From: DAOTTX01 sp034437515
GTDB taxonomy: Bacteria; Chloroflexota; Anaerolineae; Aggregatilineales; Phototrophicaceae
Length of the DNA: 33,945 nucleotides
Direction of reading: 5' to 3'
Assembly (NCBI GenBank): GCA_034437515.1
Contig: DAOTTX010000209.1
Span: 1-33,945 of the forward strand
Shown one piece after another: positions 22,623 to 30,672 of the stretch (position 1 is the first letter of the stretch; every line of letters begins with the position of its first letter). The notes below the pieces were generated by a model that ran no database searches, had not been told where the DNA came from, and saw nothing but the letters and a program-made list of their open reading frames with translations. Both the position numbers and the translations under genes were made by a program.

Positions 22623-25600
22623 ACGAATCCCAGGCACAACGCAGACGCCCCTGGCAGTGGTTACTACTGCTGGTGCTTTTGCTTTTCCTGGTGATTTTTC
22701 TCGCGGCGGAATTTGGCTTACAGGCGACCGAACCCACCAACATTGAGGCTCGCATCGCCGCCCGTGCCACCGCCAACTATAGCCCCTGGGATCCGGTTAC
22801 GTTCAACCGGTTAGACCCCGCCATCGGCACACAAATCGCGCTGGATAACCTGGCGACGGCGAACCTCTCCCCGGAAGAATTAGCAGCGTACACCGCAACC
22901 GCCATCCAGATGCAGACCGACATCGCCACGACCGGCACACCCGACGTGAACAACCCTACTGCGACTGTGCCGGTTGTGCTGCTGAACCCGACGGTCACGC
23001 CGGAACCGTCCAACACGCTGAGCGGCACCATATCACCGACGCCGACACCATTAGCTTCCGAAACACAGACAGCAACGACGACAGCGACGACAACCATCAC
23101 ATCAACGGCGACGACAACTGTCACACCAACAGCGACGGTTACATCCACCCCGACACCAACGGCGACAAACACACTGACCGCGACCGCGACGGTCACCCCC
23201 ACACCAACCAATACCAACGTCCCCCCACCGACCGCTGTGCCACCCGACCCACCGGTCGCCGGGTTTACGTGGTTGCAAAGTACGAGCGGTGTGCGGCAGG
23301 TGATTTTCAACAGCACCTCGACCGGTGACATCAACACTTACACCTGGGATTTTGGCGACGGCAACACCGCCAGTGATGCCTCGCCCTCACGCAGCTACGC
23401 GACGAGCCAGACATACACCGTCACGCTGACGGTCAGCGGCCCCAGTGGGACGGACACCGCCACCCGGACCGTCACGGTCTACGACCCGCCGCAGATTAGT
23501 TTTACACATAATCAGATCACCACCACCACGCCGTTTGAAGTACAATTTAACAGTGTCGCCAGCGGTGGGCCGATCAATACCTACACCTGGACGTTCGGCG
23601 ATGGCAGCCCGACCAGCAACACCGCTGACCCCACCCACAGTTATGCCAGCGGCGGCTTTTACGCCGTCACACTGACCGTCAGTGGGCCGGGCGGCAGTGA
23701 TAGCGCCTTCAGCAACATTCAGATCGTGGAGACCTTCGCGCCACCGATCGCCAATTTCAGCGCCGATGTCATCGAGGGCGGGGTACCGCTGACGGTCAAC
23801 TTCACCGATCTATCGAGCGGTAACATCAGCGGACGTAACTGGAATTTTGGCGACGGAGCCACCAGCGCCGACATCAACCCACAGCACACCTACACCACCA
23901 CCGGGACTTTTACCGTCACGTTGAACATCAACGGCCCCGGTGGTAGTGATACCGCCAGCACCACCATCCGTGTATTGCCGGAACCGGTCGCATTTTTCAC
24001 CTACACGATTGACCCGGCGCAACCGCTGACCGTGAACTTCACCGATGCCTCGACCGGGACGATCAACACCTATAATTGGGATTTTGGCGACGGTAGCGGC
24101 ACCTCGAACGCGCAGAACCCGTCTTATACCTTCGGTACGACGGGGACGTATACCGTGTTTCTCGAAGTGCTTGGCCCCGGCGGGACTGACACTCATTTTG
24201 AGGTTATTGATGTCGCCACGCCGCCGGTCGCGGCTTTTACGTGGGCACAAGACCCGGCAAATCCCGGTCGGATTGAGTTCACCGACGCCAGTACCAACGC
24301 GGTCAGCTATAGCTGGACTTTCGGTGATGGCGCGACCTCGACGCAGGCCAACCCCTTTAATATTTACGCCGCGCCGGGGACGTATGACGTCACGCTGACG
24401 GTCGAGGACAACGGCGGGCGCATCGACAGCGTCACGCAGACGGTCACGGTCAGCGGTGCACCGGTCGCAGATTTCATCTGGTTGCAAGACCCCGCCGGGA
24501 CATTCGCGATTGACTTTAACAGCACCTCGACCGGGACGATCACCGCGTATAGTTGGGATTTCGGCGATAGCAACACCGGCACCGGCGCGGCACCGGCGCA
24601 CACTTACGCTGCCGCCGGGACGTACACCGTCACGTTGACGGTCAGCGGGCCAGGCGGCAGTGACAGCGCCAGCCAGACCGTCACGGTCGAGGCCGCGCCG
24701 GTCGCCGGGTTTACGTGGTTGCAGGACACTGCCACACCGTTGACCATCGACTTCAGCAGCACCTCCACCGGGGCGATCACCGCTTATAGTTGGGATTTCG
24801 GCGATAGCAACACCGGCACCGGCGCGGCACCCGCGCACACTTACGCCGCCGCCGGGACGTACACCGTCACGTTAACGGTCAGCGGGCCGGGCGGCACGGA
24901 CACTGCCACCCAGACCGTCACGGTGCTGCCGGGTCCAGTAGCGGATATTATCGTGGTGACCGCACCGCCACTGGTAATCAACGCGCCGATAGAATTTGCC
25001 AATAACTCCACCGGGGACATCATCAACTACAGTTGGGCGTTTGGCAACGGGGATACCAGCAACGCCGTGACCCCGGCCCCGGTCACTTATGCCACCGCCG
25101 GGACGTACACCGTGACGTTAGAAGTTAGCGGGCCGGGTGGCACGGATACCGCGACCATCACGGTCGATATTCAAACCCCGCCCGACCTCGCCGTCACGAA
25201 AAATGTTGATGAGAACCGTCCGCGTGAGGGCGATCAGATCACGTACACCATCACGGTGACCAACAACAGCGCGGCGCTAGCAACCGGCGTCATCGTCAGT
25301 GACCCGCCGCCCTCGGATTTGATCTTCATCAGTGCCAGCATCCCCGGCGGCACCACCTATATCTCTGGTACATGGACGATTGGTGATTTGCCCGGCGGTG
25401 AATCGCGCACGCTGAATCTCACGTTTGAGGTCGGTGTGCTGGCGACGTTTACGGTCGCCAATGCCGAGAAGGTCAACACCGCGACCGTCACGCTTGACCA
25501 GAACGACCCGAACACGGCGAACAACACCGACAGCGTCACTATCCGTGTAGTTGAGGCCGACCTCGCCGTGAACATTGCGGTGGATAACGCCACACCCAAC

Positions 25601-28600
25601 CCCGGCGACACCGTGATCTACACGCTCACGGTGACGAACAACGGCGGACGCAACGCGACCGGCGTCACGCTTAATAGTGACATCATCACCGACCCCGCGC
25701 CGGATGCGATCACTCACGTCAGTGATGACGGCGGCGGTGCCTATGACCCGGCGGCCGGCCTCTGGACGGTCGGCGCACTCACTGCCGGGGCCACCGAAAC
25801 CCTGACCATCAACGCCCAGCTCGGCACCGGCATCACGCAGGAACGCATCACCAAGACGATCAGCGTCGCCACCTCAGACCAGTATGACCCCATCAACGGT
25901 AACAACAACGCTACCGTTGATGTCTTTATCGAGGTGACCAACCTGCGCATCGTTAAGTCCGTCAGCAACAACGCCCCCGCCCCCGGCGCGGATATTAGCT
26001 ATACCATCGAAGCGCGTAACGCCGGGCCGTTAGACGACACCGGCATCACCGTGACGGACAACCTACCCGCGGGCGTCAGTTATACCAGCGACGACAGCGG
26101 CGGCGCGTACAACCCCTCAACCGGGGTGTGGACGATTGGCGCGATGACGGCGAACACCACGCGCACCCTGACGATCAACGTGCGTGTGGATGACCCACCG
26201 ACCGTGTTGACCGTCACCAACACCGCGACCATTAGCGGCGCTCTGGCGGATTTTGCGCCAGCGAACAACACCGACAGCGCCACCTTTACCATCCCCTCAG
26301 CGGAGTTGGGCATCAGCAAAGCGGTGACCCCGGCGAACGCCAGCCCCGGCGAGACGGTGACCTACACCCTTAGCATGAGCAACGGCGGCCCACAGGCAGC
26401 AAGCGGCGTCAGTGTGAGCGAACCGCTGCCCGCTGCGGTGACCTACGTCAGCGACACCGGCGGCGGTGCCTATGACCCGGCGACCGGCATCTGGACGGTG
26501 GGCGGCTTGGTCAACGGCGGCAGCGCCACCCTGACCATCACGGCGACGGTCAACGGCGCGGCGACCGCCGGGGCGACGGTGACCAACACCGCCGACATCA
26601 TCACCAGCGACCAGAGTGATTTTAACTCTGTCGATGACAGCGCCAGCGCATCGTTCACCGTCCCGGCGGTGGATCTGGCGATCAGCAAGAGCGCCAGCCC
26701 GACCGTCGCCAATCGCGGGGACACGGTCACCTACACAGTCACCGTGAGCAACCCCAGCGCGACCAACGCAAACGGCGTCGAGATAAGCGACCCGCTACCC
26801 GCGAGTGTCAACTGGCAAGCGGACGATTCCGGCGGGATTTACAACCCGGCGACGGGTAGCTGGGCGGTCGGGAGCATCCCGGCGGGTGGCGCGGCGACAC
26901 TCAACATTACCGTGCAGGTCGCGGCGAGTGCCCCAACGGGCACGGTGACCAACACTGCCAGCATCACTACCGCCGAACAACTTGATCCCAATATCGGCAA
27001 CAACACCGCCAGTGCGGACTTTATCATCCCGACCGTTGACATCGGCATGACAAAAACCGCCGATAAAGCGCAAGCCATCCCCGGCGAAACTGTGGTCTAC
27101 ACCCTCACCGCGACCAACAACAGCCCGACCTACCCGGCGCAGGCCGTCACGGTCACCGATGTGCTGCCCGGTGAGGTGACCTACGTCACGGATAGCGGCG
27201 GCGGCGCATATGACTCCGCGACCGGCCTCTGGAACGTGGGCGGCATCCCGGCGGGGGGCAGCGCCACGCTGACCATCACCGTGACAGTCAACGGTGGTCT
27301 GCCCGGTGGCACGGCGGTCACCAACACGGCATCGCTCAACACCCTCGCGGAGATCGACAATAGCCCAGGAAATGACTCGGCTTCTGCCACGTTTACCGTC
27401 CCGGCGGTAGATGTCGGCCTGACTAAGACGGTTGATAACGCGATCCCCAACACCGGCGATAGCATCACCTACACCGTCACCGCGACTAACACCGGCCCCG
27501 ACGAGGCGACTAACGTCACCGTCAGTGATGTGCTGCCCGCCGGTGTGACCCACACCGGGAACAGTGGCGGTTATGACCCGGCGACCGGCGTCTGGAACGT
27601 CGGCACCCTCGCGGCCAGCGGCGGCAGCGCCACGCTCAATATCACCGTGACTGTTGATGCGACCGGCGGCACCGTCACCAACACCGCCAGCCTCGTCGGT
27701 GTGGATCAACCCGATACCAACGCCGCCAACGATAGCGCCAGCGTCGATTTCACCGTGCCACAGCTTGACCTGGGCATCACCAAAACGGTGAGCAGTGCCT
27801 ACGGTGCTGAGGTTCCGGGCGGCGAACCGCTGACTTACACGCTTGCCCTCACCAACACCAGCGCGGTCTACACGGCGACCGGCGTCATGGTCACCGATGT
27901 GCTGCCAGCGAACATCAACTTTACGACCGCAGACCCGGCTTACGACCCCGCCACCGGCATCTGGACGGTGGGCACCGTCACCCCCGGTCAGAGCATCACG
28001 CTGACCATCGACGCGACCGTAGACGCCGCCGCACCGCTGAACACGACCATCACCAACACCGCGACCATTACCGCGGTCGATCAGGCGGACAACAACCCCG
28101 CCAACGACAGCGCCAGCGTCGATATTCTGGTGCCGTCGGCTGACCTGAGCATCGCGCTGACCATCAGCAACCCGACGCCCAACCCCGGTGACACCATCAC
28201 GCTGAACGTCGCCGTGACCAACATCGGCCCCAGCGATGCGACCAACATCGTCGTCGGCGGGGAAACGCGAGCCTTCCTCGCCAGTGGCGACACCTGGGCG
28301 CTGCCGCCGATCACACAGGTCATCGACCCGGCAAGCACGCCGACCACTGAGACGCGCACCGTAGACATCATCTCGGCGGATCAGGGTGACCCCGACCTGA
28401 GCAACAACAGCGATACCCAGACCATCACCATTCTGGATACCAACCCGGCGGTATCGCTGAGTGCGAGCAACCTCACCCCCTCCGATGGTGCCTCGGTCAC
28501 GCTGACCCTTACGGCGGAGAACCTCGGCCCCGATGACGTGACTGGCGCGTTTGTCACGCTGCCGCTACCGCCGGAACTAATCTACGTGGGGGATAGCAGC

Positions 28601-28804
28601 GGCGGTACCACCTATGACCCGGCGACGGGCATCTGGACTCTCGGCGGCCTGACTGCCGGTGCGCCCGCGCTGACGCTGACCATTGACACGACCGTTAGCG
28701 CCGCCGCTGGCACCAACATCCCACTTACGGCGACCATCGACGCCGATCAATACGATTCAGACCCCGCAAATAATGTACAAAGCATAACAATATCTATACC
28801 TTGA
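22619..28804 (+). CDS. Giant surface protein with 8 PKD and 10 DUF11-like repeats
   Basis: 2061 residues. A short basic tail and one helix (about 12-34, LLLLVLLLFLVIFLAA) act as uncleaved anchor or signal. After about 75 residues a Thr/Pro-rich stalk (about 110-208) follows. Residues about 210-854 hold eight PKD domains of about 80 residues with the hallmark WDFGDG (W-x-FG-[DN]-G/S) and GTYTVTLTVSGPGG. Residues about 855-2061 hold ten DUF11-type repeats of about 100-125 residues (GDTVTYTVTVSN, YDPATGIWTVG, VTNTA, PNTANNTDS); the ninth lacks the central block. I see no Cys, no sortase, PEP-CTERM or C-terminal transmembrane signal, so attachment depends on the N-terminus. PKD and DUF11 repeats form long rods in surface adhesins and S-layer-type proteins. 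It overlaps the kinase gene by 4 nt. Confidence 0.9.
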   Translation: MNESQAQRRRPWQWLLLLVLLLFLVIFLAAEFGLQATEPTNIEARIAARATANYSPWDPVTFNRLDPAIGTQIALDNLATANLSPEELAAYTATAIQMQTDIATTGTPDVNNPTATVPVVLLNPTVTPEPSNTLSGTISPTPTPLASETQTATTTATTTITSTATTTVTPTATVTSTPTPTATNTLTATATVTPTPTNTNVPPPTAVPPDPPVAGFTWLQSTSGVRQVIFNSTSTGDINTYTWDFGDGNTASDASPSRSYATSQTYTVTLTVSGPSGTDTATRTVTVYDPPQISFTHNQITTTTPFEVQFNSVASGGPINTYTWTFGDGSPTSNTADPTHSYASGGFYAVTLTVSGPGGSDSAFSNIQIVETFAPPIANFSADVIEGGVPLTVNFTDLSSGNISGRNWNFGDGATSADINPQHTYTTTGTFTVTLNINGPGGSDTASTTIRVLPEPVAFFTYTIDPAQPLTVNFTDASTGTINTYNWDFGDGSGTSNAQNPSYTFGTTGTYTVFLEVLGPGGTDTHFEVIDVATPPVAAFTWAQDPANPGRIEFTDASTNAVSYSWTFGDGATSTQANPFNIYAAPGTYDVTLTVEDNGGRIDSVTQTVTVSGAPVADFIWLQDPAGTFAIDFNSTSTGTITAYSWDFGDSNTGTGAAPAHTYAAAGTYTVTLTVSGPGGSDSASQTVTVEAAPVAGFTWLQDTATPLTIDFSSTSTGAITAYSWDFGDSNTGTGAAPAHTYAAAGTYTVTLTVSGPGGTDTATQTVTVLPGPVADIIVVTAPPLVINAPIEFANNSTGDIINYSWAFGNGDTSNAVTPAPVTYATAGTYTVTLEVSGPGGTDTATITVDIQTPPDLAVTKNVDENRPREGDQITYTITVTNNSAALATGVIVSDPPPSDLIFISASIPGGTTYISGTWTIGDLPGGESRTLNLTFEVGVLATFTVANAEKVNTATVTLDQNDPNTANNTDSVTIRVVEADLAVNIAVDNATPNPGDTVIYTLTVTNNGGRNATGVTLNSDIITDPAPDAITHVSDDGGGAYDPAAGLWTVGALTAGATETLTINAQLGTGITQERITKTISVATSDQYDPINGNNNATVDVFIEVTNLRIVKSVSNNAPAPGADISYTIEARNAGPLDDTGITVTDNLPAGVSYTSDDSGGAYNPSTGVWTIGAMTANTTRTLTINVRVDDPPTVLTVTNTATISGALADFAPANNTDSATFTIPSAELGISKAVTPANASPGETVTYTLSMSNGGPQAASGVSVSEPLPAAVTYVSDTGGGAYDPATGIWTVGGLVNGGSATLTITATVNGAATAGATVTNTADIITSDQSDFNSVDDSASASFTVPAVDLAISKSASPTVANRGDTVTYTVTVSNPSATNANGVEISDPLPASVNWQADDSGGIYNPATGSWAVGSIPAGGAATLNITVQVAASAPTGTVTNTASITTAEQLDPNIGNNTASADFIIPTVDIGMTKTADKAQAIPGETVVYTLTATNNSPTYPAQAVTVTDVLPGEVTYVTDSGGGAYDSATGLWNVGGIPAGGSATLTITVTVNGGLPGGTAVTNTASLNTLAEIDNSPGNDSASATFTVPAVDVGLTKTVDNAIPNTGDSITYTVTATNTGPDEATNVTVSDVLPAGVTHTGNSGGYDPATGVWNVGTLAASGGSATLNITVTVDATGGTVTNTASLVGVDQPDTNAANDSASVDFTVPQLDLGITKTVSSAYGAEVPGGEPLTYTLALTNTSAVYTATGVMVTDVLPANINFTTADPAYDPATGIWTVGTVTPGQSITLTIDATVDAAAPLNTTITNTATITAVDQADNNPANDSASVDILVPSADLSIALTISNPTPNPGDTITLNVAVTNIGPSDATNIVVGGETRAFLASGDTWALPPITQVIDPASTPTTETRTVDIISADQGDPDLSNNSDTQTITILDTNPAVSLSASNLTPSDGASVTLTLTAENLGPDDVTGAFVTLPLPPELIYVGDSSGGTTYDPATGIWTLGGLTAGAPALTLTIDTTVSAAAGTNIPLTATIDADQYDSDPANNVQSITISIP
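24461..24934 (+). repeat. Near-identical tandem 237-bp PKD units
   Basis: Units 24461-24697 and 24698-24934 encode PKD domains 6 and 7. Over about 110 bp in the second half they differ at only a few third positions, while the first halves are more divergent. This indicates a recent duplication or gene conversion inside an otherwise older repeat array. Confidence 0.8.
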
Positions 28805-28936
28805 TTGCATCAATCTTATGAATCCTGTAAATTTTTAATATATGTTTGTGCGTTTTGCACCGAATACTATATAAACACTTATAAATGTTGTATGCTAACA
28901 ATATCTCAATCGAAAATCAATTGTTCGGGGCTGAAT

Positions 28937-29704
28937 ATGTCTTACTTTACGAAAGAACACCACAACGCCATCCTTGCTATGAGTGCCGATGACTATACTG
29001 GAATGGAGCAGGTCTCTAATCGTCTTATGAACCTGCACAAGAATCTGTACTCACGCCTACAGACGGCGGGTGTGCATCTGCATCCTCTGGCGGGGGCTTC
29101 CACAGTGGTTACGCACGGTTCCGCGACCACAACAAAGGAAGCCGACGCGCTCTCCATCCCCTATTCACGTTCGGAAGTGGACGCGCTTAACGTCGAACGG
29201 GTGATGGGCTATGCTGATGTCGCCAATAAGGACGAGATTGAGATCCGCAAGCACGCGATGATTGAGCTGCGCATCACGCCTGAGCATTTCGTGGTTGAGC
29301 TGGTCGTCGGGCCGAATGCCTGGTATGACCAACAGAACTTTGTCGGTAAGTTCACCGTCAAAGAACATCGCAATACACTCTACAAGATGATTTCTGACCT
29401 CGGCCCCGATTACTATTTTGGTTTCTGGTCGGGCATTTACCCCGATGATATGCACCTGGAGACCGGGCAGATCCCACCGCCGCGCATTTTGTACGAATTC
29501 ATCGACACCTTCGCCGCCGGGCGCGACTACGTGCGTCTAGGTCGCTGGTATGAGGTCGGCGATGAGGCGCTGGCGGAAGCGGACATTGAAGAGACCATCT
29601 TCCAGCGGATGCGTGAACTCTACCAGGTCTACGAGTATCTGCTGTGGATGAGCAACAATAACTTCCACAAGTTTTACGAGAAGGCGATCACGGAACGCCG
29701 CTAG
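28937..29704 (+). CDS. Protein of unknown function behind the giant surface protein
   Basis: 255 residues, not recognised. It has no signal peptide or membrane segment. It starts MSYFTKEHHNAILAMSADDY, has alternating sheet/helix composition, and contains KHAMIELRITPEHFVVELVV followed by GPNAWYDQQNFVGKFT, then FGFWSGIYPDDM and an aromatic helical C-terminus (ELYQVYEYLLWMSNNNF). The aromatic/acidic balance suggests a soluble cytoplasmic enzyme or nucleic-acid-associated protein. ATG 28937 is taken although the frame is open back to 28805, because the upstream part is AT-rich, Cys-rich and unlike the rest. The 132-bp gap to the giant gene is AT-rich (TATATA near 28868) and probably contains its own promoter. 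Confidence 0.65.
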   Translation: MSYFTKEHHNAILAMSADDYTGMEQVSNRLMNLHKNLYSRLQTAGVHLHPLAGASTVVTHGSATTTKEADALSIPYSRSEVDALNVERVMGYADVANKDEIEIRKHAMIELRITPEHFVVELVVGPNAWYDQQNFVGKFTVKEHRNTLYKMISDLGPDYYFGFWSGIYPDDMHLETGQIPPPRILYEFIDTFAAGRDYVRLGRWYEVGDEALAEADIEETIFQRMRELYQVYEYLLWMSNNNFHKFYEKAITERR

Positions 29705-29854
29705 TACAAGTAACCGGCTGAGTTTGCTGCAACTGCTCCCATCTCTCTGCGGCGATAACGAATGCCTGTAAGCGAAGCTTAGGACTCATAGCAGCTTGCC
29801 CCATAGGTGTCAAGTTGAGCTGATGTGCTTCAATATGCAGCTATTCTGACTCCT

Positions 29855-29902
29855 ATCCCCCTAAATCCCCCTTATCCCCGTAGACGGGTTGAAGGGGGAC
29901 TT
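29855..29902. repeat. C-rich foldback element (REP/MITE-like)
   Basis: TCCCCCTT (29866-29873) pairs with AAGGGGGA (29892-29899). Inside, CCCGT (29877-29881) pairs with ACGGG (29884-29888). Three ATCCCC units in a row precede and form the left arm, giving three G-runs on the minus strand. Short GC-rich foldbacks of this look are dispersed in many Chloroflexota and cyanobacterial intergenic regions; that this one is dispersed cannot be tested here. Confidence 0.5.
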
Positions 29903-29999
29903 GCATCTACAGAGCCGCAAAATGCACGAACAAAGTAGCATCCAAGCATTAGCAGGCATGTCACCCTCCCTGTATATGGCCTGAAAAATTCAGGTCATT

Positions 30000-30053
30000 A
30001 AAGGTCATAACAGTACAATGATGGGTCAAATTTTGCGCCAAATGACCTTTTTT
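30000..30053 (+). terminator. Possible terminator with AGGTCAT stem and T-run
   Basis: AAAGGTCAT (30000-30008) pairs with ATGACCTTT (30042-30050), followed by more T residues. The loop is long (33 nt). It is in the right direction for the plus-strand gene that ends at 29704, but 300 nt away from it. A direct copy, AGGTCATT, precedes it at 29992. Confidence 0.35.
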
Positions 30054-30077
30054 CAGTAGAGTCAATTATAACAGAAT

Positions 30078-30112
30078 ACAAAACGTGCGACCCGAACCAG
30101 GGATCGCACGTT
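30078..30112 (-). terminator. Intrinsic terminator of ndk
   Basis: AACGTGCGACCC (30082-30093) and GGG-A-TCGCACGTT (30100-30112) form a stem of about 12 bp with one bulge and a 6-nt loop. On the minus strand TTTTG follows. It lies about 32 nt past the ndk stop codon. Confidence 0.8.
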
Positions 30113-30143
30113 GCGTTTTGTCGATTGCGGTGGGTTGAGGAAC

Positions 30144-30593
30144 CTACTCGAAAATCCAGGAGTCCGTAGCACGTTCCCAGGAGATGAGTTCGTCTTCTGC
30201 AAAGAAGTTTTTGACTTCGGTCTCACCGTTTTCAACGCTGTCGGAACCGTGAACGAGGTTACGCCCGATTTCTAGCGCCAGGTCTCCGCGAATCGTCCCG
30301 GCGGCGGCTTCGCTAGGTTTGGTCGCGCCGATGGTACCGCGTGCGGCTTTGATAGCGTCGGTGCCTTCCAGCGCGATGACCACAACCGGCGCGGACGTAA
30401 TGTAACTTACCAGATCACCGAAGAAGGGGCGTTCCTTGTGAACGTCGTAATGCTTTTCCGCCAGTTCACGAGAAACTTGCATGAACTTCATCCCGGTGAT
30501 ACGCAGGCCGCGCTGCTCGAAGCGGCGTAGGATTTCCCCGGTCAAACCGCGTTGCACGGCGTCCGGCTTGATGATAATCAGTGTACGTTCCAT
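30144..30593 (-). CDS. ndk: Nucleoside diphosphate kinase
   Basis: This 149-residue cytoplasmic enzyme transfers the gamma phosphate from ATP to nucleoside diphosphates through a phospho-His. The catalytic residue is His115 in NLVHGSDS. The nucleotide-site segments TLIIIKPDAVQRGL, HKERPFFGDL and GATKPSEAAAGTIRGD are all conserved, and the length is normal for the family. GGGAG lies 9 nt before ATG 30593. It is likely monocistronic, as a hairpin separates it from the upstream gene and a terminator follows. Nothing in the sequence connects its function to the acidic proteins beside it. Confidence 0.97.
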   Translation of the reverse strand: MERTLIIIKPDAVQRGLTGEILRRFEQRGLRITGMKFMQVSRELAEKHYDVHKERPFFGDLVSYITSAPVVVIALEGTDAIKAARGTIGATKPSEAAAGTIRGDLALEIGRNLVHGSDSVENGETEVKNFFAEDELISWERATDSWIFE

Positions 30594-30619
30594 AAATGAT
30601 TTCTCCCTCTAGACATGAC

Positions 30620-30643
30620 AAACGGGCCATCACAGACCCGTTT
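30620..30643 (-). terminator. Hairpin between the Trp-Leu motif gene and ndk
   Basis: AAACGGG (30620-30626) and CCCGTTT (30637-30643) form a 7-bp stem with a 10-nt loop. On the minus strand only TTT, from the stem itself, ends it; on the plus strand a TTTTT run follows. Probably a weak terminator for the gene upstream of ndk. Confidence 0.5.
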
Positions 30644-30672
30644 TTAATTCGTTTTTTGGTCTTCGGCGCGGA

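Larger units (their letters stand above)
29705..30143. other. Gene-poor intergenic stretch with foldback sequences
   Basis: No convincing gene lies here. On the minus strand about 50 codons (about 29840-29693) read LTPMGQAAMSPKLRLQAFVI and AAERWEQLQ, which look protein-like but have no ribosome binding site and may be a gene remnant. The rest contains a C-rich hairpin, the perfect short hairpin CCTGAA-AAA-TTCAGG (29980-29994), and two terminator-like structures described separately. Confidence 0.5.

Noticed and set aside
23810..24838. A 342-codon open frame on the minus strand inside the giant surface protein gene.
   Set aside because: It is antisense to PKD repeats, has no ribosome binding site, and its Arg/Gly/Asp-rich composition is what the reverse of Thr/Ala/Gly-rich codons gives.
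26795..27709. A 304-codon open frame on the minus strand inside the DUF11 repeats.
   Set aside because: Same reason: a shadow of a repetitive GC-rich coding strand, with a repeat pattern mirroring the DUF11 units.
23255..28800. Regularly spaced DNA similarity that could suggest a CRISPR array or satellite.
   Set aside because: The period equals protein domain lengths (about 240-375 bp), the units are diverged and fully in frame; there are no short identical repeats with unique spacers and no cas genes.
29693..29840. A short protein-like minus-strand frame (MGQAAMSPKLRLQAFVIAAE).
   Set aside because: Too short, no start signal and no family I recognise; mentioned only as a possible remnant.
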